The position numbers were made by a program, and so were the translations under genes. Below are positions 7,758 through 16,279 of a stretch of DNA of 32,411 nucleotides, in pieces. The notes beneath the pieces were generated by a model. That model was given only the letters and a program-made list of their open reading frames with translations, was not told the origin of the DNA and ran no database searches. Source of the DNA: SAR324 cluster bacterium. Its GTDB lineage: Bacteria; SAR324; NAC60-12. The stretch is from positions 1 to 32,411 of the forward strand of contig JANQHV010000364.1 of the NCBI GenBank assembly GCA_028282505.1, in the 5' to 3' direction. Numbering within the stretch: position 1 is the stretch's first letter; each line of letters opens with the position of its first letter.

Positions 7758-9083
7758 TTACATACGAGCACGGAGGTGCTTGGCAATATCGACTTCCATA
7801 TTTTCCATCAAATCTGACAATTCCTCAACTGTCAAAATCATATTTTTACGATCAGGCATCACTGCATACAGGTATTTAATAAATTCAGGAATGATTTGAA
7901 CCACTGATTCATTATACTTCGCTTTGATTTGCCGATTCAGAAATTGATCCAATTGTTCTTTGGACATACGGCGCATGACATTGCCAAAGTTATTCACACA
8001 ATTTTCGAGTTCTTTACTGACATCATAGGGATAGAAGGATTTAAAGTTTTTTCGAGATCCTGCAAACTTAGCAAAGGCCCACATACTCAAACAAACCAGA
8101 ATGCCATCAATACTGCCAACTCCCCACATGCCCAGATAACCTGCCATGAAATAAATAACGCCTGCAATGATTCCTATGATTTGCAGGGCTACTCGTATTT
8201 TTTCGACTGCCAGGAATTTATAGTTATACCGTTTTTCCCTCCAGAACAGGGCCAAGCCATCTCGAAAGGGCTCAGCCGCCAGGATCACTTCTTCTGCAGA
8301 AGCCAGGCGCTCACTCAGTTCTTTTTCCAGGCGTTTTTTACGTTCCAACGCCCGTTTGTTCATAATATCCTGGATAACGTAACGACGTGTTCCACGCATC
8401 CGATCGGCTAAAACAGCAATGTGCTCGTTGGGGTTTTCCTGATTCAAAGACGTGGATTTAAAATCACCTCGTGCTCCTAAAAAATCAATAATATCGTCAT
8501 ATAGCTTTTTAGAAATAGTTTGCTTTTTGGTCGCCTTCTTCAAGAAAATCTGAGGTTTTTCTTTTTCTTTTTGCGTTTGCTCGCCATCCAGTTCCATTTC
8601 TTGGCGAATAGCCGTACTGTAAATTTCCTGGATCGTTTCATACAAAGCCTGATTGATTTCGATCATTCGAATAAAAACAGACCCCAGGATATGAGCATAA
8701 GCCGAAAATTTTTTCCCTTCATATTCGACTTCCGGTTTACTCATGCTGTAATAGCTCTCCAGCATAAACGCAATCACTTCAGCAATATAACTCACATATT
8801 CTTCGACAATGTCACTTTGCATGATCAATGCGGCCCATGCAATGGCAGCAAATTTACTGGTACCATCATCATCAATCAGAATTTCCAGGGCATCAATGAA
8901 ATACTGCATCAATGCGGGATCTTTGGTAGTATCGTAGATAAATTGAGCAATATTGGCACTACTGACCGCAGGATCCAGTTCTTTTTCATGCAAAACAATA
9001 ATCCGGCCTGCCAATTGTTCTGCAAAATCCTCAGGAACTTCAACCCCTTGTCCCCCGACATCCATTGCTTGTGCTGCTTCCAT
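7758..9083 (-). CDS. Unknown membrane-anchored helical protein between thrS and asnS (441 aa)
   Basis: Not recognised. AAGGAGAGCTT stands directly before the ATG, so the start is secure. Residues 1-290 are soluble and helical, with acidic stretches (IEILIDDDG-like) and a basic coiled segment near 250-275 (NKRALERKKRLEKELSE). Two membrane helices follow at about 298-318 and 322-340 (IIGIIAGVIYFMAGYLG; DGILVCLSMWAFAKF), then a soluble C-terminal ~100 residues. It lies 38 bp after thrS and 17 bp before asnS, so it is cotranscribed with two tRNA synthetases. No domain links it to translation. Confidence 0.75.
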   Translation of the reverse strand: MEAAQAMDVGGQGVEVPEDFAEQLAGRIIVLHEKELDPAVSSANIAQFIYDTTKDPALMQYFIDALEILIDDDGTSKFAAIAWAALIMQSDIVEEYVSYIAEVIAFMLESYYSMSKPEVEYEGKKFSAYAHILGSVFIRMIEINQALYETIQEIYSTAIRQEMELDGEQTQKEKEKPQIFLKKATKKQTISKKLYDDIIDFLGARGDFKSTSLNQENPNEHIAVLADRMRGTRRYVIQDIMNKRALERKKRLEKELSERLASAEEVILAAEPFRDGLALFWREKRYNYKFLAVEKIRVALQIIGIIAGVIYFMAGYLGMWGVGSIDGILVCLSMWAFAKFAGSRKNFKSFYPYDVSKELENCVNNFGNVMRRMSKEQLDQFLNRQIKAKYNESVVQIIPEFIKYLYAVMPDRKNMILTVEELSDLMENMEVDIAKHLRARM

Positions 9084-9121
9084 AAGCTCTCCTTCAGGAA
9101 ATGTGTGACATGAAAAATTTC

Positions 9122-10891
9122 CTAAACTTCATCAGAACGACTGTTGATGTTTTTCAAAAGTATACTTTGGAACGATTCGAAAGAAAGTGTTTGTTGTTCC
9201 TGTTGACCATACTTTTTCCAGGTTACTGCCTGGTCAGACTGTTCTTTTTCACCAAGAATCAGTAAATTGGGAATCTTTGACGTGGCACCATTACGAATTT
9301 TTTTACCAAAAGAGTCATGAGAATCATCAACTTCAACACGAATGAATTGTGTTTGCAGTTGATTTTTCAACTGAAAGGCATACTCATAAAATGCTGACGC
9401 CACCGGGAGTATGCGGACCTGGACAGGAGCGAGCCAAGTCGGAAATGCTCCGCCATAATGTTCAATCAAAAATGCACAAAAACGCTCATGGGTTCCCAGT
9501 GGAGCACGGTGAATAATAAACGGGCGATGGTGTTCATTATCAGCTCCAATATAATAGAGATCAAAACGTTCTGCCATGATCAAATCCAATTGATTGGTAG
9601 AAGCCGTTTCTTCTCTCCCGACTACATTGACAATCTGGAAATCAATTTTTGGGCCATAAAATGCAGCTTCTCCCTCAACAGCTTCATAAGGAACGCCGAC
9701 CTCATCCATGGCTTCTGTGACCACACTACTAGCACGCTGCCAAAGTTCAGGATCTGACACAAATTTCTTATTGTCTTCATCCGGCAACGACAAACGCATC
9801 CAATAATCAGCTAGACCAAACATTTGGTAATATTCCAGGTGCAGTTGAATGACATTAATGAATTCTTCCTTGGTTTGTTCAGGTGTGCAATAAATGTGCG
9901 CATCATTCATGGTCAACCCTCGAACTCGTAATAAACCTGCCAATTCTCCAGATTGTTCATAGCGATAACAGGTCCCATATTCTGCCAAACGCAATGGTAA
10001 TTCTCGATAACTCCTGGGCGATGATTTGTAAATCAAATGATGGTGAGGACAATTCATTGGCTTCAGATACATTTTCTCTCCATCCACATCCATCGGAGGA
10101 AACATGCTCTCCGCATAATAAGGCAGATGGCCTGAAGTTAAATAGAGATTCTCTTTGGTGATGTGAGGTGTTGCCACTCTTTGGTATCCTGCAGAAAATT
10201 CCTTTTCTTTGGCAAGCTTTTCCAATTCTTCACGCAAGATGGTGCCGTTTGGCAACCAAAGGGGTAAACCTTTCCCCACGTCCTCTTCAATAATAAAGTA
10301 CTGCATCTGGGCATTCAATTTGCGATGATCACGTTCCATCGCTAATTTTCGTTTTTTCTTGAAATCTTGTAGCTGTTCTCCATTTTCAAAGGCCAGCCCA
10401 TAAACCCTCTGCATCATTTTATTTTCTTCAGACCCCCGCCAATAAGCACCTGCCAATGAGTCCAGAGAAAAACAGTTCAAAGGAATATCTTTTGTTGATT
10501 CAACATGTGGCCCCTCACACATGTCCCAAAATGGACCATTGGTATAAACACTCCAGACCTCTTCCCCTTCTGTCTTGAGATCTTCTGCCCACTCTGTCTT
10601 ATACGTTTGTTGAGACTCGTTAAGACGGTGCTTCAAATCATCAAACGACAATTCTTCACGATAAAATTTTTGATTGGATTTAATAATTTTTTTCATCTTT
10701 TTTTCCAGCACCTTCAAATCTTCAGGAGCCAGGGCTTCTTCCAAATCAAAATCATAATAAAAGCCTGTATTGGTCGCAGGACCGAAGCCTAACTTGGCAT
10801 TGGGACGAATTTCCAAGACAGATTGAGCTAAAATGTGTGCTAGTGAGTGTCTGATTTTATGCAAATGAGAGTTCTGATCCAAGTTTTCCAT
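9122..10891 (-). CDS. thrS: Threonyl-tRNA synthetase lacking the TGS domain
   Basis: A 589-residue class II synthetase that charges tRNA-Thr and hydrolyses mischarged Ser-tRNA-Thr. It opens almost directly with the editing domain: HSLAHILAQSV (HxxxH) and MCEGPHVEST (Cys/His of the editing site). The catalytic core has MKPMNCPHHHLIYKS (zinc Cys), RYEQSGELAGLLRVRG (motif 2), NDAHIYC (zinc His) and RAPLGTHERFCAFLIE (motif 3 region, zinc His). The C-terminal anticodon-binding domain starts near WLAPVQVRILPVA. The ~60-residue N-terminal TGS domain of the E. coli enzyme (642 aa) is absent. GGAG lies 8 bases before the ATG and no upstream in-frame coding is evident, so the shortening looks real. It is first gene of thrS, unknown, asnS and diverges from gatA. 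Confidence 0.95.
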   Translation of the reverse strand: MENLDQNSHLHKIRHSLAHILAQSVLEIRPNAKLGFGPATNTGFYYDFDLEEALAPEDLKVLEKKMKKIIKSNQKFYREELSFDDLKHRLNESQQTYKTEWAEDLKTEGEEVWSVYTNGPFWDMCEGPHVESTKDIPLNCFSLDSLAGAYWRGSEENKMMQRVYGLAFENGEQLQDFKKKRKLAMERDHRKLNAQMQYFIIEEDVGKGLPLWLPNGTILREELEKLAKEKEFSAGYQRVATPHITKENLYLTSGHLPYYAESMFPPMDVDGEKMYLKPMNCPHHHLIYKSSPRSYRELPLRLAEYGTCYRYEQSGELAGLLRVRGLTMNDAHIYCTPEQTKEEFINVIQLHLEYYQMFGLADYWMRLSLPDEDNKKFVSDPELWQRASSVVTEAMDEVGVPYEAVEGEAAFYGPKIDFQIVNVVGREETASTNQLDLIMAERFDLYYIGADNEHHRPFIIHRAPLGTHERFCAFLIEHYGGAFPTWLAPVQVRILPVASAFYEYAFQLKNQLQTQFIRVEVDDSHDSFGKKIRNGATSKIPNLLILGEKEQSDQAVTWKKYGQQEQQTLSFESFQSILLKNINSRSDEV

Positions 10892-11010
10892 TCTATTTAC
10901 TCCAATGAATTTAATAAATTAACCTCTAAAACCACCATTTTTTTGTGTTACTTTCAAGACAATACCATGTTCAGTTGCAACAGCACTGGTCAGGTGAGCC
11001 GAACTTTATA

Positions 11011-11038
11011 TTGCAAGTTTTTCTTGCTTTGCTATTTT
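11011..11038 (+). promoter_or_regulatory. Possible sigma-70 promoter for gatA-dut
   Basis: TTGCAA and TATTTT stand 16 bases apart in the divergent thrS/gatA gap, about 48 bases before the gatA ATG. This was identified by eye only. Confidence 0.3.
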
Positions 11039-11063
11039 GCTAACCTTGTTTGAGGGGGAATTT

Positions 11064-11080
11064 AGAAACTGTTTGGAAAA
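11064..11080 (+). repeat. Solo terminus of the MITE-like repeat at the gatA start
   Basis: AGAAACTGTTTGGAAAA matches the 17-bp terminal inverted repeat of the element at 20273-20383 with one mismatch. It ends six bases before the gatA ATG, and its GGA is the only Shine-Dalgarno-like sequence there. Confidence 0.5.
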
Positions 11081-11086
11081 ACAACC

Positions 11087-12553
11087 ATGTTTGACTTAGC
11101 ATTAGAAGAACTTGTACAGCAAATCAAGAGTCAGCACATTAGTGCTCAATCTGTAATGGCTGCAGTTTACAAAAATATAGAATTGTACGAAGATCAGTTG
11201 CAGGTTTACTGTTCTCTCATGGATAAAGCGAGAGCCATTGAATTAGCAACAGCTATCGACGAGAAAGCAAAAAACGGAGAGACATTAGGAAAGTTAGCAG
11301 GTATTCCCGTATCGATTAAAGACAACATTTGTATCCAGGACCCTCAATTAAAAACAATGTGTGGTTCCCAAATACTGGAAAATTTTTATTCGCCTTACCA
11401 CGCAACCGTTGTAGAAAAGCTCATTCAAGAAGATGCCATTATCATTGGAAAAACGAACATGGATGAATACGCCATGGGTTCTTCCACAGAAAATTCTGCA
11501 TTCAAGACCACAAAAAATCCCTGGGATTTTGAACGAGTTCCTGGTGGTAGCAGTGGTGGAGCTGCTGTTTCGATAGCAGCACGAATGGCACTCCTGGCAT
11601 TGGGATCAGATACTGGTGGTTCCATTCGTCAACCTGCTGCATTTTGTGGAGTCACTGGGATTAAACCAACCTATGGCACCGTTTCCCGTTATGGTTTGGT
11701 TGCTTATGGATCATCTCTGGATCAAATTGGTTGTCTGGCGAAAAGCGCCGAGGATTGTGAATATGGGCTTAGCGTCATCCAGGGGTATGATCCACGTGAC
11801 AGTACATCAGCTCAGGTAGAGTATGAGAAGGTGTCTTCCATTGATTTATCTCAGCGAAAGTTTTGCATCCCTCAAGAATATATGAATACCGAAGCGACAG
11901 ACGCCGATGTGGTCAACAGCATGATGGAGTTAATCGAAACTCTGAAAGAAGCAGGGGCCACTGTAGAAGAGCGGTCTTTTTCTTTCACACACCTCCTCAT
12001 TCCCACCTATTATATCCTTGCTTTTGCAGAAGCCAGCTCCAACCTTGGACGTTTTGACGGTATTCGCTATGGAGTGAGGAAACAAAGTGACTCCACACTT
12101 GATTCACTTTACAAAACTTCCCGTAGTAGTGGCTTTGGAGCAGAAGTCAAACGTCGGATCATGCTGGGCACTTTTGTCTTAAGTGCGGGCTATTATGACC
12201 AATATTATGGTAAAGCCAACAAAGTACGAACATTCATCGAGCAAGAAGTCGAAAAAGTATTGACCGAGTTTGATTTCATCATTGGTCCGGTCTCTCCTTT
12301 CCCTTCTTTTAAATTGGGTGAGAAAACAGAGGACCCCCTTTCTATGTACTTAGTCGATGTTTACAGTGTCTTGGCCAACTTGGCACGGATACCCGCGATT
12401 TCACTTCCCACCAAGCCTTCAGCCAGGCAACTCCCAATAGGAACGCAATTGATGGGACGCAAGTTCGAAGATGCTCACTTACTGGCAACAGCTACCGCAA
12501 TCCAGAAAATTACCCATTACCATCAAAAACATCCATCCATGCTTGCTCAATAA
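11087..12553 (+). CDS. gatA: Glutamyl/aspartyl-tRNA(Gln/Asn) amidotransferase subunit A
   Basis: A 488-residue amidase-signature protein, the glutaminase subunit of GatCAB. It releases ammonia from glutamine for conversion of Glu-tRNA-Gln (or Asp-tRNA-Asn) to the amide form. The Lys / cis-Ser / Ser triad sits in GIPVSIKDN, PGGSSGGAA and GSDTGGSIRQPAAFCG; KPTYGTVSRYGLVAYGSSLDQIG follows, which is typical of GatA rather than other amidases. Length is normal. The Shine-Dalgarno sequence is poor (GGA nine bases away, inside a repeat end). gatB and gatC are not adjacent, so the complex is encoded at separate loci. dut follows after 6 bp, which implies cotranscription. Confidence 0.96.
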   Translation: MFDLALEELVQQIKSQHISAQSVMAAVYKNIELYEDQLQVYCSLMDKARAIELATAIDEKAKNGETLGKLAGIPVSIKDNICIQDPQLKTMCGSQILENFYSPYHATVVEKLIQEDAIIIGKTNMDEYAMGSSTENSAFKTTKNPWDFERVPGGSSGGAAVSIAARMALLALGSDTGGSIRQPAAFCGVTGIKPTYGTVSRYGLVAYGSSLDQIGCLAKSAEDCEYGLSVIQGYDPRDSTSAQVEYEKVSSIDLSQRKFCIPQEYMNTEATDADVVNSMMELIETLKEAGATVEERSFSFTHLLIPTYYILAFAEASSNLGRFDGIRYGVRKQSDSTLDSLYKTSRSSGFGAEVKRRIMLGTFVLSAGYYDQYYGKANKVRTFIEQEVEKVLTEFDFIIGPVSPFPSFKLGEKTEDPLSMYLVDVYSVLANLARIPAISLPTKPSARQLPIGTQLMGRKFEDAHLLATATAIQKITHYHQKHPSMLAQ

Positions 12554-12559
12554 AAAAAT

Positions 12560-13000
12560 ATGCCTGCACACCTCAAAATCAAATGTCACATCGAAGGAAT
12601 GTTTCCTCCTCAGCGAGCCCATGCGACTGATGCAGGATTAGACCTTTCCGCATACGCAGTAGAGCAAAAACGAGATTCGATTTTTTTCTTTGATACTGGA
12701 ATTTCCATACAACTGTCGGAAGGCTATTATGCAGAGATTGTTCCCCGTTCCAGCATTGTGAAAACAGATTTCCTCATGGCAAACAGTGTAGGAATCATTG
12801 ATCCGGACTATCGAGGACGGATTTTTGTTCCTTTCCGGTTTGTTGGCAAGGGAGACGCTTTATCAGCAGCAAAATCACTCCTCAATCAGCGCATTGCACA
12901 ACTCATTGTTCGACAATTAGAGAACTGTTCTCTAGAAATCGTTTCTTCTTTGAATGAGACTGATCGAGGAGCAGGCGGGTTTGGCAGTACAGGTAAATAA
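12560..13000 (+). CDS. dut: Deoxyuridine 5'-triphosphate nucleotidohydrolase (dUTPase)
   Basis: A 146-residue trimeric dUTPase that splits dUTP to dUMP and PPi, keeping uracil out of DNA and supplying dTMP synthesis. The five family motifs are visible: ATDAGLDLSA (motif 1), PRSSI (motif 2), GIIDPDYRG with the catalytic Asp (motif 3), RIAQLIV (motif 4), and the Gly-rich C-terminal arm DRGAGGFGSTGK (motif 5). Length is typical. It starts 6 bp after gatA with no clear Shine-Dalgarno sequence, so it probably relies on coupling with gatA translation. Confidence 0.95.
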   Translation: MPAHLKIKCHIEGMFPPQRAHATDAGLDLSAYAVEQKRDSIFFFDTGISIQLSEGYYAEIVPRSSIVKTDFLMANSVGIIDPDYRGRIFVPFRFVGKGDALSAAKSLLNQRIAQLIVRQLENCSLEIVSSLNETDRGAGGFGSTGK

Positions 13001-13028
13001 TATCCTGTCTCTGCCCTGCAAATTCATG

Positions 13029-13048
13029 ACTGTTTTACAGTTTTTTTC
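13029..13048 (+). terminator. Weak terminator after dut
   Basis: A short stem (ACTG / CAGT around TTTTA) is followed by a run of seven T. It lies in the gap between dut and the convergent AP2-type gene. Confidence 0.35.
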
Positions 13049-13050
13049 TC

Positions 13051-13590
13051 TTATTCTTTTTGCAATAAGTACTGCGGAACTTTACGAGGCTTTTTTGCCC
13101 ATGACTGTCCATGAATTTCTTCCTCCATCTTCTTGCGCCAGTCACAAGCCATGTGGAATGCTTTCTTTTCGCCATGTTTGTTGATCGAAAACATACGGCA
13201 TTTGTGAGTACCATATTCTGGACTCCAGGAAACCGAGAAATAGTCACTATACGTACCATTTCGATTCTTTTTCCTGGTTCTGCACACCCCGATGACCCCT
13301 GTCTTATTCCGCTTGTCTCGTCTGACAATGCGACGGGCAGGATATGTCTTTCCAATTTCTTCGATCAAATTATCTCGAAAGGTAAGGGCTTTTTCCAAAG
13401 CAATTTCACGTCCACCACATTTACGATCACTGAATAATTTGGAGTAGGTGATGCTTTCGTTATACACCCTTACGAACCAACCATGCGTATCTTTGGAGTC
13501 GATACGGCTTATTCCTTTATGTTTTGGTTCTTCATTAGCTTGATTTTTTTTGTTTAACTTTACGGACTTTTCCATCTTTTTTCGGCCCAT
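13051..13590 (-). CDS. AP2-domain protein with two AP2-like repeats
   Basis: A 179-residue basic protein; AGGGGG 7 bases before the ATG fixes the start. Two AP2/ERF-like units are visible. The first has GISRIDSKDTHGWFVRVY, then a Lys-rich beta strand and the helix ALEKALTFRDNLIEEIG. The second has TGVIGVCRTRKKNRNG, a YFSVSW strand and the helix KAFHMACDWRKKMEEEI. AP2 domains bind DNA. Bacterial ones occur in HNH endonucleases or as stand-alone proteins spread by mobile DNA. No nuclease motif is present here. The gene is convergent with dut and precedes the long AT-rich gap upstream of the DnaA paralogue. The domain call is good; the role is unknown. Confidence 0.7.
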   Translation of the reverse strand: MGRKKMEKSVKLNKKNQANEEPKHKGISRIDSKDTHGWFVRVYNESITYSKLFSDRKCGGREIALEKALTFRDNLIEEIGKTYPARRIVRRDKRNKTGVIGVCRTRKKNRNGTYSDYFSVSWSPEYGTHKCRMFSINKHGEKKAFHMACDWRKKMEEEIHGQSWAKKPRKVPQYLLQKE

Positions 13591-14385
13591 ATATATTCCC
13601 CCTAATTTATGTGAAAAAATAAAGTCTTATTCCTGCATAGTTCGCTGAATCCCACTTTGGTAGACAGTTATCTTTGCAAGAATGACTGTTCATTAATTAA
13701 TTACTATAAATTTAATTATTAATTTACGCCTATGGCTTCTAGGGACTTATTAAAATTTTAGCAATTTATCAAGTTTTTCGATAACTTTCTACAAACTTTC
13801 AGTAAGAAGCCACCAGCATCCCAAAAGACATAACGACCCTTAAGTCGATATTTAGCCTTTCTTTTTAAATACTACCACGTGCTGTTCGTCATGTAAATGG
13901 AATAGATTCCTTGGTGAAAATTGATTGGCAAAAATTTGACAAATTTGAATGAAAATATAAATAGTGTGGCTTATTTTTAAAAATAAAAATAGTATGATTG
14001 ATTGATGGGGAAAAATAAATAAAATCAGTATGTTATTTCCTAACTTTATGATTTTATAATCAATCTTTTTTAGGATTTTGAATCAACGACTTGGGGCTAA
14101 CAAACTAATTTTTCAGACGATCTTTTTCGTTGCTTTCCTATTCAGGATTTTTTATGCTGTGAGTCGCTTGAAGATGCAACCAATTTCTTCAATGCAAAAT
14201 TTTTCGCTGGGCAATAAAAAATAGAGTAGCCTGAAAAATCGATCCAAAAGGAATTGGATTTAAAAAAAGAAGGATCTTTAATAATTGGTCACTGTTCATG
14301 GGCTTAAGTCGTGCCTGGAGAGAAGGAGTTCATCCAGATAGAGCACGATTAATCAATCCAAACGGAATTGGATTTAGGAAGAAAG
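13591..14385. other. Long AT-rich intergenic region upstream of the DnaA paralogue
   Basis: About 790 bases hold no convincing gene on either strand. The stretch 13690-14090 is very AT-rich, with runs such as TTAATTAATTA. I found no exact match to the canonical DnaA box TTATNCACA. Two copies of a 45-bp direct repeat lie at the right end. The region probably holds the promoter and control sites of the DnaA-like gene; an origin-like role is possible but unsupported. Confidence 0.5.
14237..14281 (+). repeat. 45-bp direct repeat, copy 1 (with inner inverted repeat)
   Basis: It starts AATCGATCCAAAAGG, continues AATTGGATTT, and ends near AGGATCTTTAA. The 7-bp arms ATCCAA / TTGGAT make a dyad. It repeats at 14351 with a spacing of 114 bp. 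Confidence 0.65.
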
Positions 14386-14395
14386 ATGGATCTAA
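14351..14395 (+). repeat. 45-bp direct repeat, copy 2, overlapping the dnaA-like start
   Basis: It starts AATCAATCCAAACGG and continues AATTGGATTT. It contains the ribosome binding site AGGAAGAAAG and the ATG of the DnaA-like gene. The dyad AATCCAA / TTGGATT is perfect in this copy. Confidence 0.65.
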
Positions 14396-15927
14396 GTCAC
14401 AGATGGTCATTATTCAAAGAAAAAATCCAGCAAGAACTAGATTTTGAAGAGTATGAAGCATGGCTTGAGAATTTAGAGCTAGTAGAGATATCTTCTAAAA
14501 AAACTGTGATTGCCGGCATTTCTCATCCTTTATTTCGGGACGATATCGCTAAAAATCACGATCATTTGTTCCGATGTCTTCTGACAGAACTCTTTCCAGA
14601 GTATGCTCCCTTTCATAAAAAGAAAGTAAAATATTGTGTAGGGGCACGTTGTACACAACAGGACCCCATTCAGACAGAATTTGCTTTTGATGAGACCTTG
14701 ATGGGGGCGTCTATTGCTGCTGATCGAGCATCCCATGAGGTGATGCTGCTTTCTGAAAAGCATGATGTCTCTATTGACGAATCTCAAAAAATCATTCCTT
14801 TTAAAACAACAGATCTCATCGAGTCGACAGCCGCTCCATTCGAGTCAAAACATAGTCTGGACTCATTGGTGGTTGGCAATCACAATCAATTGGCTTATGA
14901 GGCAGGCTGTCGGATCATTCATGAGCCTGGGACGTTGTACAATCCTCTGTTCATATACGGTGGAATTGGGCTAGGGAAAACGCATTTATTAGAAGCCATC
15001 GGGCAGGCTTTTTCTCAATTGAATCCTGGAGCAAATATTACATACACCACAGGAGAAGGTTTTCTGAATGATTTTCTCGTCCATTTAAATCAAAAGAAAA
15101 TGGAAGCCTTTCGTCAGCGTTATCGTCAGCCAGATCTGCTCCTTATCGGGAACGTCCAGGCTGTTTCTGGAGTGAGAAGTCAAGAAGAATTACTACATAC
15201 GATCGAGGCTTTGTTAAAGCACAAAAAACAGATTATCGTCACCAGCAATCAGCTACCAAGCCATATTGAAAATTTGAATGAAATGCTCTGTTCTCGTTTG
15301 CAATCAGGCTTAGTGACGGATATCAGTGTACCTGATTTGGAAACACGCATGGCCATTTTGCAAAGTCGTGCCAAACAGGACCATATTCTGTTACCTCCTG
15401 AGGTATGTTACTACATTGCCAAACATATTTATTCAAATGTCAGTAAAATGGTAGGTGCCTTAATTCGCTTAGGAGCTTATGCTTCTCTCCTGCGTCAAAA
15501 AATTTCACTCGATTTTGCGAAGTCGAGGTTGGTTGATCTGTTGGAGACGCCCCATCTGACAGAAATGTCATCAGACAAGGTACCTGATGACAAAGTGGAA
15601 GTGATTTTTCAAAAGATTTGTACGATGTCTCAAGTTTCTCGATCTGATTTACAATCAGCTGGCCGTGGGAATAAGATTGTTCGAGCAAGGCAAATGGGGA
15701 TTTATTTGTTGAGGGAACTGACCGATATGAAACTTTCAGATATTGGAAAACAATTTGGCAATCGAACCCATTCTGCGATTCACAACTCATTAAAACAAGT
15801 TGAGAAAAAAATGGAAACTGACGATGTGTTGCGTCAGCAAATACTCTCCTTAAAAGACGATCTATCTGGGAAAAAGTTTGTCAAACAATCAGAAATTCCC
15901 TGCCTTATTTCAAAAGCGAAGGGATGA
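14386..15927 (+). CDS. DnaA paralogue with degenerate Walker B motif
   Basis: A 513-residue DnaA-family protein. The ATG at 14386 is chosen because AGGA lies 7 bases upstream; the 6-codon extension to a TTG has no such site. Domain I opens RWSLFKEKIQQELDFEEYEAWL. The AAA+ domain has PLFIYGGIGLGKTHLLEAIG (intact Walker A). At the Walker B site LLLIGNVQAVSG replaces the usual LLIDDIQ, so both acidic residues are lost. The region LCSRLQSGL (arginine-finger-like) is kept. Domain IV carries RARQMGIYLLRELTDMKLSDIG and FGNRTHSAI in place of the usual GGRDHTTV. Length is a little above E. coli DnaA (467). dnaN does not follow. It is probably a second, non-hydrolysing DnaA-like protein that regulates initiation or transcription; that role is inferred. 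Confidence 0.85.
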   Translation: MDLSHRWSLFKEKIQQELDFEEYEAWLENLELVEISSKKTVIAGISHPLFRDDIAKNHDHLFRCLLTELFPEYAPFHKKKVKYCVGARCTQQDPIQTEFAFDETLMGASIAADRASHEVMLLSEKHDVSIDESQKIIPFKTTDLIESTAAPFESKHSLDSLVVGNHNQLAYEAGCRIIHEPGTLYNPLFIYGGIGLGKTHLLEAIGQAFSQLNPGANITYTTGEGFLNDFLVHLNQKKMEAFRQRYRQPDLLLIGNVQAVSGVRSQEELLHTIEALLKHKKQIIVTSNQLPSHIENLNEMLCSRLQSGLVTDISVPDLETRMAILQSRAKQDHILLPPEVCYYIAKHIYSNVSKMVGALIRLGAYASLLRQKISLDFAKSRLVDLLETPHLTEMSSDKVPDDKVEVIFQKICTMSQVSRSDLQSAGRGNKIVRARQMGIYLLRELTDMKLSDIGKQFGNRTHSAIHNSLKQVEKKMETDDVLRQQILSLKDDLSGKKFVKQSEIPCLISKAKG

Positions 15928-16279
15928 GGCAATAAATAAATTTTCTACTTCCTCCCTAAGTGCTCATGATTTCTCTATTTACTGGTTGTTGTGGATTGGA
16001 GGCTTTCTTCTCATTTCCAATTTTGGCTGCAGTGACCGGGCGGTTGTGCATCACCGTGAGAATTATCCCTATCGAGGATATCCCATACCAATTCAGAAGA
16101 AAGTCGATCGAACGTGTAGTCACTTGGGCATTACACACTTTGTCGTAAAGGATCAGACAGTCCTCTTGAAGCAAAAAAGCACTGGCGAGGTTGTTGTTTT
16201 GAGTCATTACCGGCCTGTGATGCCGGATGGGTACTATTATTGTAATAAAAAATCCGCTCACTCCTCTAATTTGGAATAG
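15878..16279 (+). CDS. Possible small secreted or lipoprotein (up to 133 aa), uncertain
   Basis: An open frame overlaps the end of the DnaA-like gene by 50 bp. It lacks an ATG: TTG at 15878 or TTG at 15986 are the available starts, and none has a good ribosome binding site. From 15986 it reads LLWIGGFLLISNFGCSDRA, which resembles a lipoprotein signal peptide with a poor lipobox. A short soluble domain follows (GITHFVVKDQTVLLKQKS, ending YYYCNKKSAHSSNLE). I do not recognise the family. It may be a decayed or spurious gene. Confidence 0.35.
   Translation: MSNNQKFPALFQKRRDEAINKFSTSSLSAHDFSIYWLLWIGGFLLISNFGCSDRAVVHHRENYPYRGYPIPIQKKVDRTCSHLGITHFVVKDQTVLLKQKSTGEVVVLSHYRPVMPDGYYYCNKKSAHSSNLE

Noticed and set aside
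13591-14385. Chromosomal origin of replication next to a dnaA gene
   Set aside because: The region is AT-rich, but I found no exact DnaA boxes (TTATNCACA), no dnaN follows, and the DnaA copy is degenerate.
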